64,000 nt of DNA from Actinoplanes flavus. GTDB lineage: Bacteria > Actinomycetota > Actinomycetes > Mycobacteriales > Micromonosporaceae. Each line of letters begins with the position of its first letter. Position 1 is the first letter of the stretch. The stretch spans positions 314,916-378,915 of the forward strand of contig NZ_JAGFNS010000002.1 in assembly GCF_017592555.1 (NCBI RefSeq), in the 5' to 3' direction. The notes under the pieces were generated by a model that was not told the origin of the DNA, ran no database searches, and saw only the letters and a program-made list of their open reading frames with translations. A program made the position numbers and the translations under genes. Shown here in pieces: positions 43,814-53,112 of this stretch.

Positions 43814-44581
43814 ATGCTCCTCGACGGCCGGGTGGTGCTGGTCGCCGGCGTCGGCCCCGGCCTCGGCCAGGCGATCGCCCTCCGCGCCGCGCACCAGGGC
43901 GCCGACGTCGTGCTCGCCGCCCGCACCGCGTCGACGCTGAACGAGGTGGCCGCCAAGATCGGCGGCCGTGCGCTGGCGGTGCCCACCGACCTCACCGACG
44001 ACGCGGCCGTCCAGAGGCTGATCGAGCGGTCCCTGGCAGAGTTCGGCCGGATCGACACCCTGGTGCACAACGCGTTCGTGATGCCGCCGATGCGCAGCCT
44101 CCGCAAGGTCGGCCTGGACGAGACGGGGGAGTGCTTCGAGATCAACGTCCTGGCCGCGATCCGTACGATCCGCCTGGTCGCGCCGGCGTTGATCGAGACG
44201 CGGGGTTCCATCGTGGTCGTCAACTCGGCGGTGCTGCGGCATTCGCGGCGCCCGTTCGGGCCCTACCGGCTCACCAAGGCGGCCCTGCTCGCGGCGGCGC
44301 AGAATCTGGCCAGCGAACTCGGCCCCCACGGCGTCCGGGTCAACTCGGTCGCCCCCGGCTGGATCTGGGCGGACACGCTGCGCGCCTGGTTCGAGTTCCA
44401 GGCCGCCCAGCGCGGCGTCCCGGCCCGGCAGATCTACGAGGAGGTCGCGGCCGGCACCGACCTGCGCCGCCTTCCGGAACCCGACGAGGTCGCTGACGCG
44501 ATCCTGTTCCTCGCCTCCGATCTGGCCCGCGGCGTCACCGGAGCGTGCCTCGACGTCAACTGCGGGGAGTTCCACTGGTGA
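43814..44581 (+). CDS. SDR family oxidoreductase (Rv3530c-like)
   Basis: A 255-residue short-chain dehydrogenase with cofactor motif VAGVGPGLG near residue 11, NAF in place of the usual NAG near 87, catalytic Ser in VVVNSAVL and Tyr-x3-Lys in GPYRLTKAA. C-terminal FLASDLARGVTGACLDVNCGE is the usual end block. It lies four bases after the DUF1214 gene and overlaps the sulfotransferase gene by GTGA. It is likely to oxidise or reduce a steroid hydroxyl or ketone. Confidence 0.82.
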   Translation: MLLDGRVVLVAGVGPGLGQAIALRAAHQGADVVLAARTASTLNEVAAKIGGRALAVPTDLTDDAAVQRLIERSLAEFGRIDTLVHNAFVMPPMRSLRKVGLDETGECFEINVLAAIRTIRLVAPALIETRGSIVVVNSAVLRHSRRPFGPYRLTKAALLAAAQNLASELGPHGVRVNSVAPGWIWADTLRAWFEFQAAQRGVPARQIYEEVAAGTDLRRLPEPDEVADAILFLASDLARGVTGACLDVNCGEFHW

Positions 44582-45705
44582 ACACCAGCGCACGCACCGA
44601 CGTCGGCACGGTCGACGACCTGCACGCCTCGGCGGCCAGACTGACCGGGCTCGACGACTTCGGCGCCGGCGACGATCATCGGTCCGCGCTGTCGGTGCTG
44701 CTCACCGCGTACGCCGAAGAGGCAGGCCTGACCCCGGACGGCAGCAAGCGGACCCGCGGCCTGTTGCGCGCCTCGCTGATCTCCCGCCTCCTGGCGGAAG
44801 CCGCGTGGCGGCGATTTCCCGAGCATGCCGGCGTGAAACTGCCGAACCCGGTGTTCGTCACCGGCCTGCCGCGCACCGGCACCACCGCGCTGCACCGGAT
44901 GCTCGCCGCCGACCCCGCCCACCAGGGCCCCGAGCTGTGGCTCACCGAGGTCCCGCAGCCGCGCCCGCCCCGCGAGACGTGGCCGGACGACCCGATCTTC
45001 GTCGCTCTGCGTGAGGCCTACCGGAGCGCCGGGCTGGACGGCGTGCACCACATGAGACCCGATCAGGTGGAGGAGTGCTGGCGGCTGCTCTGCCAGTCGA
45101 TGACCTCGGTGTCGTTCGAATGCACCGCCTACATTCCGTCCTACTCCCGCTGGCTGTCCGACCATGATTGGACGCCCGCCTACCGCAGACACCGCCGCAA
45201 CCTCCAGCTGATCGGCCTCAACGACCCCGATCGGCGCTGGGTGCTGAAGAACCCCAGCCACCTGTTCGCGCTGGACGCCCTGCTCAGCGTCTATCCGGAC
45301 GCCACAATCATCCAGACACACCGGGATCCGCGGACCGCGATCGCCTCGGTGTGCAGCCTCAACACCCGCGCCTCGGCCGGCTGGTCCACGGTCTTCGACG
45401 GCGCGGTGGCCGGAAAAGCACAGCTGGAACTCTGGTCGCGCGGGCTACGGCGATTCCGCGCCGACCGGGCCCGGCACGATCCCGGGCGCTTCATCGACGT
45501 GCGCTACGAGGACTTCGTCGCGTCCCCGCAGCGCACCGTCGAGACGATCTACGATCGCCTGGGGGTCCGGCTCACCGGTCCGGCGCGCGCCGCGATGGCC
45601 TCCTTCCAGGAGCAGACCATGCGGGGTACGGGCAAGCCCGCGCACACCTACCAGTTGTCCGATTTCGGCCTGACCCCCGGCGACGTCGACCGTGCGTTCG
45701 CCTAG
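44578..45705 (+). CDS. Sulfotransferase family protein (Rv3529c-like)
   Basis: A 375-residue protein with the PAPS-binding loop TGLPRTGTTALHRML near residue 97 and the 3'-phosphate block IIQTHRDPRTAIASVCSL near 243, typical of bacterial sulfotransferase_3 proteins. WVLKNPSHLFALDALL lies between them. It is last gene of the KstR-box operon, matching Rv3529c in order. Whether it sulfates a sterol is unknown. GTG start in GTGA overlap with the SDR. Confidence 0.8.
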   Translation: MNTSARTDVGTVDDLHASAARLTGLDDFGAGDDHRSALSVLLTAYAEEAGLTPDGSKRTRGLLRASLISRLLAEAAWRRFPEHAGVKLPNPVFVTGLPRTGTTALHRMLAADPAHQGPELWLTEVPQPRPPRETWPDDPIFVALREAYRSAGLDGVHHMRPDQVEECWRLLCQSMTSVSFECTAYIPSYSRWLSDHDWTPAYRRHRRNLQLIGLNDPDRRWVLKNPSHLFALDALLSVYPDATIIQTHRDPRTAIASVCSLNTRASAGWSTVFDGAVAGKAQLELWSRGLRRFRADRARHDPGRFIDVRYEDFVASPQRTVETIYDRLGVRLTGPARAAMASFQEQTMRGTGKPAHTYQLSDFGLTPGDVDRAFA

Positions 45706-45712
45706 GCTTTCG

Positions 45713-46576
45713 TCAGGCGGGTTCCACCGGCATCCAGAGTTCGCAGGTGGCGGTGCTGAAATCGTCCGCCCGCTCCAAGATGGAGACGATCGACGGGCCC
45801 GGCCGCAGCCGCCACGGGTTCGACGGGAACCACTCGGTCGCGGTCGCCGCCCACGCCGTCTGCAACGCCTCCGGGTAGGGCCCCGACGTGCGGAACACCG
45901 CCCAGCGGCCGGCCGGCACCGCGATGGCGTCCAGGTCGTCCGGCGGCGTGGTGCCCGCGGCGATCGCGGCGCCGTGCAGGTAGGTCAACTCGGTGCCCTC
46001 CGCGGCGTCCGGGCTCACGTCGTCGGTGACCTGCAACAACCCGGCCGGCTCGGTGTCGCTGAGATCCTTGAGCCGCTGGTGCTCGGTCAGTGGCAGCCCG
46101 GCGATGTGCTGCTGGATGTGCGGGTTGACACCGGAGTGGATCAGCGGGACGCGGGCGGCGTGGCCGACCAGACGGAACGCGGGGCGGTCGACGATACGGG
46201 TTTCCATGGGGGTGCTCCCTTCGACGGTCAGGCGGAACCTGAGCTGCGGTTGTGTGCGGAGAGGACCACCGTCACGGCGTACGTCACCGGGGCCGGCGCC
46301 GTGCACCGCCCGGAACGCCCGGCCGAACGCCTCGGTCGAGCCGTAGCCGTACCGGACCGCGATGCCCAGCAGATCCTTCTCGCCACGGATCACCTCGGCG
46401 GCCGCCACGGTCATCCGGCGCCGGCGCACGTACTCCGACAGCGGCATCCCGGCCAGCGACGAGAACATCCGGCGTAGGTGGTACTCGGTGGTGCCGAGCG
46501 TCTTCGCCACGGTGGCGACGTCCAGGTCACCGGGCTCCTCCACCAGTTCGGTGAGACGGTTCAGCGCTGCGATCAC
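45713..46576 (-). CDS. AraC-type regulator with GyrI-like effector domain
   Basis: A 287-residue regulator. Residues 1-100 hold a double HTH of AraC type (VATVAKTLGTTEYHLRRMFSSLAGMPLSEYVRRRRMT and GYGSTEAFGRAFRAVHG, quoted in part). Residues ~120-285 form a GyrI/SOUL-like small-molecule-binding domain (IVDRPAFRLVGHAARVPL, VPAGRWAVFRTSGPYPEAL). Such proteins sense cationic or hydrophobic compounds. No clear target is adjacent; it is convergent with the sulfotransferase gene, 7 bp away. Confidence 0.82.
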   Translation of the reverse strand: MIAALNRLTELVEEPGDLDVATVAKTLGTTEYHLRRMFSSLAGMPLSEYVRRRRMTVAAAEVIRGEKDLLGIAVRYGYGSTEAFGRAFRAVHGAGPGDVRRDGGPLRTQPQLRFRLTVEGSTPMETRIVDRPAFRLVGHAARVPLIHSGVNPHIQQHIAGLPLTEHQRLKDLSDTEPAGLLQVTDDVSPDAAEGTELTYLHGAAIAAGTTPPDDLDAIAVPAGRWAVFRTSGPYPEALQTAWAATATEWFPSNPWRLRPGPSIVSILERADDFSTATCELWMPVEPA

Positions 46577-46678
46577 GAGGTCCTCCTTCCGCCCTCAAGA
46601 CTGGCCGCTCCCGGGCCCCGCGCGCCCGATCGTTCGCGCCCGATCCGATCATCCGCCGGGAGGGCTAGGGTCGGGACC

Positions 46679-47167
46679 GTGGATCGAAAGTCGCCGCTGC
46701 TTCTGCTCGACCTCGACGGGGTGCTGAACCCGTTCGCCGCGCCGGTCTGCCCGGACGGCCACCGGGAGCGGGTGCTGTTCGAGGGCGAGGAGCCGGTGCG
46801 CTACTGCCCGGAGCACGGCGACTGGATCCGCGAACTGGCCGCCGCCGGGGAGCTGTGGTGGGCCACCGGCTGGGGAGACTACGCCAACGAGCTCTACCTG
46901 CCGTGCCTCGGCCTCGGCCCGCTGCCCTACGTCGAGTTCCCGCCGGTCCCGTTCGAGCCGGAGCTCAAGGTCCCGGCGGTCGACCTGGTCGCCGGGGACC
47001 GGCCGGTCGCCTGGATCGACGACAACCACACGGCGGCCGGGCTGCGCTGGGCCGCCGCCCGCCCGGCGCCCACCCTGCTCGTCTCCATCGACCCGGCGAT
47101 CGGCTGGACCCGTACCGACGTCGACCGCGTCCTCACCTGGGCCCACGACCCCTACGGCGACGCCTGA
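46679..47167 (+). CDS. HAD-like hypothetical protein
   Basis: A 162-residue protein with HAD motif I LLLDLDGVLNPF at its N-terminus and WIDDNHT near residue 115 as a plausible motif IV, with ATGWGDYAN in between as motif II-like. It is probably a phosphatase-fold protein of unknown substrate. GTG at 46679 is preceded by GGGAGGGCTAGGG; the longer frame from 46478 runs through the divergent regulator gene and is rejected. Confidence 0.65.
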   Translation: MDRKSPLLLLDLDGVLNPFAAPVCPDGHRERVLFEGEEPVRYCPEHGDWIRELAAAGELWWATGWGDYANELYLPCLGLGPLPYVEFPPVPFEPELKVPAVDLVAGDRPVAWIDDNHTAAGLRWAAARPAPTLLVSIDPAIGWTRTDVDRVLTWAHDPYGDA

Positions 47168-47325
47168 CCGATCCACCCGCGACCGAAAAGCACCAGCCAG
47201 CCGGGGGCTTCTGGGGGTCGGCTGGATCCGACGGTCACGCCCGGTGGGCGTGGCATGGTCCGGGCCACCCACCCGCCTCGCGGGTCTGGTACGGCGGGTT
47301 CGGGCAGCCCGTACCGGAAATGGGG

Positions 47326-49545
47326 TCATTCGGCGCGGAGCGCTGTGGACGCGCGAGAGCGAGCCGCCCAACCAGCCGGGAGCAGCGCGCCGATCGCGGC
47401 CAGCAGGATGCCCGCGGCCCCCAGGGCGACCAGCTCGGCCGGGCGATAGACGGCCAGGACCGCAGGCGGCAGGGTGAGCCCGGCCGCCTCGCCCATGATC
47501 GGCAGACTCCAGGCGTGCAGGAGGCGCCCGAGCGGTACGGCCAGCGCGCCCCCGACCGCACCGATCAGCAGCATCGAGCTGATCACCATGAGCCGCACCT
47601 GGCCCGGCGTCATGCCGAGGGTCTTGAGGACGCCGATCTCGTGGACGCGTTCCCGGGTCTCCAGGACGACCGTGTTCAGGACGCCGAGCCCGGCGACCGC
47701 GGTGAGCAGCAGGGTGAGGGTGGCGATCAGCGCGAGCATCGCGGTGACGACCTCGTTCTCCTGGCTGTCCGCGCTGACCTGGGCGTGTCCGGCCTCGCCC
47801 AGGGCCGTGTTCAGCGTTTCGGCGTAGGCGTGCGGATCCGTGCCGGGCGTGACGCTCACCTCGAAGCCGTGCCATACGAGCGAGCCGCCGAGACCGGCCG
47901 CATCCATGATCATGACGGCGGTGGATCCGTTGCTGAACGCCTCGCCGACGATGCGTACCGTCGTGCGGCCACCCGGGGTGTCGACCGTGAGTTCGTCACC
48001 GACCCGTACGCCGAAGCTGCTCAGCAGGCGCGCGCCGGCTACCGCCTCGCCGGGTTCCGCATACCAGCGCCCGCTGAGCAGCGGATACCCGGTCCATGAC
48101 GCGTCGCCGTCGTAGGCGCGGATGCGCAGCGGCAGGCCGGAACCCGGCACCCGCGCCTCGGTCTCGCGGGCCGCGGTGACCGCGGCGGTTTTCGGCTGAG
48201 CCTCGATCAGGGCCCGGACCGCCTCCTCCCGCGGAGGCCGCCCGACGACGGCGACCAGCACCGGCGCCTGTTCGACCCGGTTGCCGGCCGCGGCCAGTTC
48301 GGTCAGCGACGTCGATAGCCCGGCCGCGAACACCACGGTGGTGACGCCGAGCAGGATCGCCACCATCGTCACGGCGGTTCGGGCAGGGCGGGTGAACGGG
48401 CTCGCCAGTCCGAAAGTGATCGGCCGAGGGAGGGGCAGGGCGGCCAGTGCCCGGCGGATCCGGAAGCCGTGGCCGCCGCGCGGTGCCCGGCCCACCGTGA
48501 TCGCCCGGGTCGCGGAGAGCCGTCCGGCGCGCAGCGCGGGCCCGGCCGCGGCCAGCCCGGTCAGCAGCGTCAGCCCGGCCAGCACGAGCACGTCGGCCCA
48601 CCACGGCACGGTCGGTGCGGCGATCACCGTGTACGCCGTGTTCGCCCCGGCCAGCAGCGGAATCGACAACAGCCGGCCCCCGGCGACGCCGAGCACGCAG
48701 GCGGGGACCGCGATCAGCAGGATCTGCCCGGCGTACGCGGCGACCACCTGCCCCGGCGTGAAACCGAGCGCCTTGCGGACGCCGATCACCCGGTACCCGG
48801 CGACCACCGCGCCGGCCACCACGTTGACCACGATCAGCGTGGACATCACCAGCCCGAGCACGGCGAACGCCACCACGAACGGCACCATCGGCTTGAGCCG
48901 GCCCTCGACCTGCAACTTGACCAGCTGGTAGCGGGTCGAGCCGGTCAGGCCGGGCAGATCCGGGGTCACCGACGGGTCGGCGAGCCGGTACAACAGCTGC
49001 TGCTCGGCGCCACCGAGCACGTCGGTCTGCCCGGGCCACACCCAGGCGGCCGCGGTCGCGGTGACCGAGGAGGCGATGCCGACCACCTCGACGTCGACGT
49101 CGCGGACCGTCACCCGGTCGCCGACCTTCCAGGTGGTGCCGGCGGTGATCGGGGAGAGGACGATCTGGCCGGGCCCGGTGAGCCACCGCCCGGCGGTCAG
49201 TTCCAGCCGGTCCACGGCCGGGCTCTGCTCGGAGCGGCCGGCGACCACACCGGGCGGCCGCTGCTGACGGCCCTTCGACAGGGTGGCCTCGACGACCGGG
49301 TACGGCCCGGCCTTCGCGGTCACGGCGGGATCGTCGAACACGGTCGCCGACGGTGCGAAGACGGCGTTGAGATGGGCGCCGTTCTGCCGGGTGAACGCCC
49401 GGTCGAACGGCGCGTCCGAGGCGATCAGCAGGGCGGCGGCCAGCAGCGTGGTCGCCGCGGACAGCAGGACGACGACAAACACCACGAGACTCTGCGAACG
49501 GCGCCGGCGGGCGCCGGCCAGCGCCGCCTGCCACACCGCGGTCAT
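47326..49545 (-). CDS. FtsX/MacB-type ABC transporter permease
   Basis: A 739-residue permease with two FtsX domains, about eight helices and large extracellular loops. After an N-terminal helix (LVVFVVVLLSAATTLLAAAL) comes the first loop; TM blocks VAFAVLGLVMSTLIVVNVVAGAV and LTLLLTAVAGLGVLNTVVLE mark the two FtsX units, with LKTLGMTPGQVRLM as the ATPase-coupling region. The start overlaps the ATPase gene by ATGA. The stop codon lies in a sequence resembling the start of the dispersed repeat (TGACCCCATTTCCGGTACGG). It probably exports or extrudes lipoproteins, peptides or antibiotics. Confidence 0.85.
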   Translation of the reverse strand: MTAVWQAALAGARRRRSQSLVVFVVVLLSAATTLLAAALLIASDAPFDRAFTRQNGAHLNAVFAPSATVFDDPAVTAKAGPYPVVEATLSKGRQQRPPGVVAGRSEQSPAVDRLELTAGRWLTGPGQIVLSPITAGTTWKVGDRVTVRDVDVEVVGIASSVTATAAAWVWPGQTDVLGGAEQQLLYRLADPSVTPDLPGLTGSTRYQLVKLQVEGRLKPMVPFVVAFAVLGLVMSTLIVVNVVAGAVVAGYRVIGVRKALGFTPGQVVAAYAGQILLIAVPACVLGVAGGRLLSIPLLAGANTAYTVIAAPTVPWWADVLVLAGLTLLTGLAAAGPALRAGRLSATRAITVGRAPRGGHGFRIRRALAALPLPRPITFGLASPFTRPARTAVTMVAILLGVTTVVFAAGLSTSLTELAAAGNRVEQAPVLVAVVGRPPREEAVRALIEAQPKTAAVTAARETEARVPGSGLPLRIRAYDGDASWTGYPLLSGRWYAEPGEAVAGARLLSSFGVRVGDELTVDTPGGRTTVRIVGEAFSNGSTAVMIMDAAGLGGSLVWHGFEVSVTPGTDPHAYAETLNTALGEAGHAQVSADSQENEVVTAMLALIATLTLLLTAVAGLGVLNTVVLETRERVHEIGVLKTLGMTPGQVRLMVISSMLLIGAVGGALAVPLGRLLHAWSLPIMGEAAGLTLPPAVLAVYRPAELVALGAAGILLAAIGALLPAGWAARSRASTALRAE

Positions 49546-50213
49546 GCTCCGCTCACCCGGCCGTCGCGGACCTCGATCGTACGGGTGGCGCAGCGTTTCG
49601 CCAGGTCGGCGTCATGGGTCACCAGCAGCACCGTCTGACCGTTCCGGTTCAGTTCCCGCAGCAGTTCGGCCACCTGCTCGCCGGTGGCCGCGTCGACCGC
49701 CCCGGTGGGCTCGTCGGCCAGCAGCAGCGGCGGCCGGTTGATCAGCGCCCGGGCGATCGCCACCCGCTGCCGCTCCCCACCGGACAGCTGCGCCGGGTAG
49801 GCGCCGGCTCGCCCGGCCAACCCGAGTGACTCCAGCAGTTCGGTGGCCCGGGCCCGCGCCGCCCGCCGTCCGGTGCCGGCCAGATCGGCGGGCACCAGCA
49901 CGTTGTCCCGGGCGGTCAGATCGTCGATCAGGTGGAAGAACTGGAACACGATCCCGATTCCGGACCGGCGGAACCGGGCCAGCGCCTTCTCGGACAGCCG
50001 GGTCAGGGCCGTACCGGCCACCTCGACGTCGCCGGAGGTCGGCCGGTCCAGCCCGGCGACCAGGTTGAGCAGCGTGGACTTACCGCTGCCGGACGGTCCC
50101 ATCACGGCCACCGCCTCACCCGCGGCGACGGTCAGATCGACGCCGTCGAGCGCCGGCGGGCCGGTCTGCTCGTACCGTTTGGACACCGCGCTCAGGCGGA
50201 TCAGATCGGTCAT
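49542..50213 (-). CDS. ABC transporter ATP-binding protein (MacB/LolD type)
   Basis: A 223-residue ATPase with Walker [10 protein letters not shown] near residue 39, Q-loop [13 protein letters not shown], signature [15 protein letters not shown], Walker [13 protein letters not shown] and switch His in LLVTHD. It couples with the FtsX-type permease overlapped downstream. It is divergent from a histidine kinase/response regulator pair 121 bp away, a common arrangement where the two-component system controls the pump. The frame extending to 50900 is a shadow of the kinase gene. Confidence 0.9.
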   Translation of the reverse strand: MTDLIRLSAVSKRYEQTGPPALDGVDLTVAAGEAVAVMGPSGSGKSTLLNLVAGLDRPTSGDVEVAGTALTRLSEKALARFRRSGIGIVFQFFHLIDDLTARDNVLVPADLAGTGRRAARARATELLESLGLAGRAGAYPAQLSGGERQRVAIARALINRPPLLLADEPTGAVDAATGEQVAELLRELNRNGQTVLLVTHDADLAKRCATRTIEVRDGRVSGA

Positions 50214-50334
50214 GGGTGTCGACGCTAGGAGCCGCGGCGACCCGGTACATCGGGCACGCGATCGACGGGTCATCCGAGCGATGTAGGCGGCGTGATCGAT
50301 GTGGCCCGGTGACCGGCGGCGGCAGAATGGCTCC

Positions 50335-51489
50335 GTGCGGGAGAAATGGCTCGACGGCATCCTGGTCGCGGTGCTCACCGTCGCCGCGATCATGCTCACC
50401 GGCGACGTGCCGGACGGGCCCGCGCCGCTGCGGTTCGACGTCCCCGGCGGCGGGACCTTCCCGACCCCCGAGCCGGAGACGCCGGCCATCCTCAACCTGC
50501 TGGTCACGGCTCCGCTGCTGGTCCGGCGGCGCTGGCCGGTCGCCTGCTTCGCGATCCAGTTCGCGGCCATGCTCGCCATCGACATCGAGGGCAACCTGGC
50601 CAACCTGTCGGCCTTGCTGATCGGGGCGTACGCGGTGGCCCTGCACGGCCGCTCGGTCGCGCTGTCGATGGGCGTGCTGCTGATCGCCGGTGTGGCTACC
50701 GCCGCCACCCGGGACGAGACCTGGCCCCGGGTGCCCGGCTGGGCCGGCGTCTTCGTCATCCTGGTGCCGATCGGCCTGCTCGGCCTGGCCATCCGCGCCG
50801 CCCGCAGCCGCGCCCTGGCCTCCGAACAGCGCGCCGAGGCCCTGGAACGCGAACAGCGCACCGCCACCCGGCTGGCCGTCGCCGAGGAACGCGCCCGCAT
50901 CGCCCGCGAACTGCACGACGTGGTGAGCCATCACGTCAGCGTCATGACCATCCAGGCCGGCGCGGCCGGGAAGGTCCTCGACCAGGATCCGGAACTGGCC
51001 CGGGGCGCGCTCACCGCCATCGAGAACGGCGGCCGGGAGACCATGGCCGAGTTGCGGCACCTGCTTGGCGTACTCAACCCGGACGATGGCCTCCTGGAAC
51101 CACAGCCGGGCCTGGAGTCGCTGGCGGGCCTGGTCGACGGGGTGCGCAACGCCGGGCAGCCGGTCACCCTGACCTGTACGGTCGGCGCCCTTCCGCACGG
51201 ACTCGGCCTGACCGTCTACCGGGTCGTGCAGGAGGCGCTGACCAACGCGATGCGCCACGCCCCCGGCGCGGACACCACCGTCACCGTGTCCGGCGCGGAC
51301 GGCACCCTGCTCGTCGAAATCGTCAACGAGCCGGCCGCACACCCCGGTGAGCCCGGCGCCGGCACCGGGCTGCTCGGCCTGGCCGAACGGCTCCGCGTCT
51401 ACGACGGCGTCCTGGAGACCGGACGGCGCCCGGACGGCGGCTTCCGGGTGGCGGCCCGGGTCCCGTTCGTGCAGGGTGCGACCTCATGA
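50335..51489 (+). CDS. Sensor histidine kinase, NarL-type (HisKA_3)
   Basis: A 384-residue membrane kinase with four to five N-terminal helices and no large extracytoplasmic domain, so it probably senses within the membrane. The phosphoacceptor is in AEERARIARELHDVVSHHVS near residue 200, followed by VVQEALTNAMRHAPGA (N box) and GTGLLGLAERL (G box). The GTG start is near a weak purine-rich site. It overlaps the response regulator by ATGA. Likely signal: cell-envelope stress or an antibiotic, by analogy with kinases next to MacB-type pumps. Confidence 0.88.
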   Translation: MREKWLDGILVAVLTVAAIMLTGDVPDGPAPLRFDVPGGGTFPTPEPETPAILNLLVTAPLLVRRRWPVACFAIQFAAMLAIDIEGNLANLSALLIGAYAVALHGRSVALSMGVLLIAGVATAATRDETWPRVPGWAGVFVILVPIGLLGLAIRAARSRALASEQRAEALEREQRTATRLAVAEERARIARELHDVVSHHVSVMTIQAGAAGKVLDQDPELARGALTAIENGGRETMAELRHLLGVLNPDDGLLEPQPGLESLAGLVDGVRNAGQPVTLTCTVGALPHGLGLTVYRVVQEALTNAMRHAPGADTTVTVSGADGTLLVEIVNEPAAHPGEPGAGTGLLGLAERLRVYDGVLETGRRPDGGFRVAARVPFVQGATS

Positions 51490-52190
51490 CCCGGGTGGTG
51501 ATCGCCGACGATCAGGCGCTGGTGCGGACCGGTTTCACGATGATCCTGGCGTCGGCCGGAATCGAGGTCGCCGGGCACGCCGCCAACGGTGTGGAGGCGA
51601 TCGCCGCCACCCGCAGCCACCGGCCCGACGTGGTGCTGATGGACATCCGCATGCCGGAGATGGACGGCCTGGAGGCGACCCGCCGGATCCTGGCCGGCGC
51701 GCCGGTCACCACCGAGGGCGAGCCGATCCGGGTCGTCATCCTCACCACCTTCGACCTCGACCGGTACGTCTATGCGGCGCTCACCGCCGGCGCCAGCGGA
51801 TTCCTGCTCAAGGACGTCACGCCGGACCACCTCATCCATGCGGTCCGGCTGGTCCGCTCCGGTGACGCCCTGCTCGCGCCGGCGATCACCCGGCGCCTGG
51901 TCGAGCGGTTCGCGCGGGTCGAGCCCGGCCACTCCGCCCTGCACCGCGACATGGCCACCCTCACCCCACGCGAGCGGGAGGTCCTGGTGTTGCTGGCCGG
52001 TGGCCTGAGCAACCCGGAACTGGCCACCGCGCTGCACCTGAGCGAGGCCACGGTGAAGACCCACATCACCCGGATCCTGACCAAACTCCAGCTGCGGGAC
52101 CGGGTGCAGGCGGTGGTCGCGGCCTACGAGACCGGGCTGGTCACCCCGGGCGGCGGCTCCTCGGGCCGCGGCTCCTCGGGCCGGGTGTAG
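51486..52190 (+). CDS. LuxR/NarL-family response regulator
   Basis: A 234-residue regulator. The receiver domain has acidic residues in VIADD, the phosphoacceptor Asp in VVLMDIRMPEMDG near residue 56, Thr in VVILTTFD and Lys in FLLKDVTP. The C-terminal HTH is LTPREREVLVLLAGGLSNPELA with SEATVKTHITRILTKL. It is the partner of the kinase just upstream and probably activates the divergent ABC pump. The last 67 bp overlap the convergent regulator gene; the Gly/Ser/Arg tail after VTPG may be an extension. Confidence 0.9.
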   Translation: MTRVVIADDQALVRTGFTMILASAGIEVAGHAANGVEAIAATRSHRPDVVLMDIRMPEMDGLEATRRILAGAPVTTEGEPIRVVILTTFDLDRYVYAALTAGASGFLLKDVTPDHLIHAVRLVRSGDALLAPAITRRLVERFARVEPGHSALHRDMATLTPREREVLVLLAGGLSNPELATALHLSEATVKTHITRILTKLQLRDRVQAVVAAYETGLVTPGGGSSGRGSSGRV

Positions 52191-52885
52191 AGGATGTCGC
52201 GGACCTGCTCGGCGGCCCGCAGCATGCTCTCGCTGATGAATTCGCTGAACCGGGCGATGTTCTCCAACCGGACGGCGGCCGGGGTGCCCGCGCCGAGGAC
52301 GGCGACGCCCTGCCGCGCGGTCTCCGCCACCCGGGCCACACCGTGGGCGCTGGCGACGGTCGACTGGTACCACACCCCACCGTCGACGAAGTAGCGCTCC
52401 CGGCGGCGCTCGTCGCGGGTGCGGCGGATCAGGCCCTGCTCCTCCAGGAACCCGACGGCCTTGGACACCGAGGCCGGGCTCACCTGGAGCTGCTGGACCA
52501 GCTCGGACGCCGTGAGACTGCCCTCGTCGGTGATGAACAGGCAGGTCAGCACCCGGGCCACCATCGTGGGCAGGCCCTGGTGCATGAACAGGGTGGTCAT
52601 GGTCTCACCGAACTCCCGGACCGCCTCGGCGTCACGCCCGTGCGGGGCCGCGGGTGTGCCCTGCGCGCGCGGCGCCGCCGGGCCGCGGCGGTGGGCGCGG
52701 CGCTCGGTGGCCCGGTGCGCCAGGTCGGCGCGGTAGCCGGTGGGCCCGCCGTTGCGCATCACCTCACGCGTGATCGTCGAGGTGGGCCGGTCGAGACGCC
52801 GGGCGATCTCCGCATACGCCAGGCTGTCGGCCAGCCCGAGCGCGATCTGCTGACGTTCCTGCTGGGTGAGTCTGCCGCCCGGCAC
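52124..52885 (-). CDS. GbsR/MarR-type regulator with N-terminal transposase-like HTH
   Basis: A 253-residue regulator in two parts. Residues ~1-60 (LTQQERQQIALGLADSLAY, IARRLDRPTSTITREVMRNG, YRA...A) form an IS30-type HTH_38. Residues ~80-240 form a MarR/GbsR winged helix (LTASELVQQLQVSPASVSKA, RRTRDERRRERYFVDGG). It is divergent from a DUF4097/hydrolase operon, with TTGCAAC-rich palindromes between, so it probably represses that operon. The longer tail overlaps the response regulator gene. Confidence 0.8.
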   Translation of the reverse strand: MPGGRLTQQERQQIALGLADSLAYAEIARRLDRPTSTITREVMRNGGPTGYRADLAHRATERRAHRRGPAAPRAQGTPAAPHGRDAEAVREFGETMTTLFMHQGLPTMVARVLTCLFITDEGSLTASELVQQLQVSPASVSKAVGFLEEQGLIRRTRDERRRERYFVDGGVWYQSTVASAHGVARVAETARQGVAVLGAGTPAAVRLENIARFSEFISESMLRAAEQVRDILYTRPEEPRPEEPPPGVTSPVS

Positions 52886-53032
52886 CGCGATCTCCCTCCG
52901 AAGCTCTACTGACGTCCGCCAGCGTAGCGTTCAGCCCACCCTATTGCAACGCATGGCAAGATATTCATTGCATTAACTGCACGCCCGTTGCAACGAAATA
53001 GGGGCAGTGACCAGCTTCTTCGCGACTCCAGT

Positions 53033-53048
53033 GCAACAAGCTTGTTGC
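53033..53048. promoter_or_regulatory. Perfect 16-bp palindrome GCAACAAGCTTGTTGC
   Basis: The palindrome lies between the regulator (start 52885) and the DUF4097 gene (53113). GTTGCAAC-like half sites recur at about 52944 and 52987, and GTAGCGTT recurs near 52923 and 53066. This is probably the operator of the divergent regulator. Confidence 0.65.
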
Positions 53049-53112
53049 CAGATCCATGAACGCAACGTAGCGTTTCCTGCATCGGAAACAACGAGCTCAC
53101 CAGGAGAACACG

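Noticed and set aside
47326..50900. Extended frames joining the ABC ATPase to sequence over the histidine kinase
   Set aside because: The ATPase has a normal start at 50213, and the upstream part is antisense to the kinase gene.
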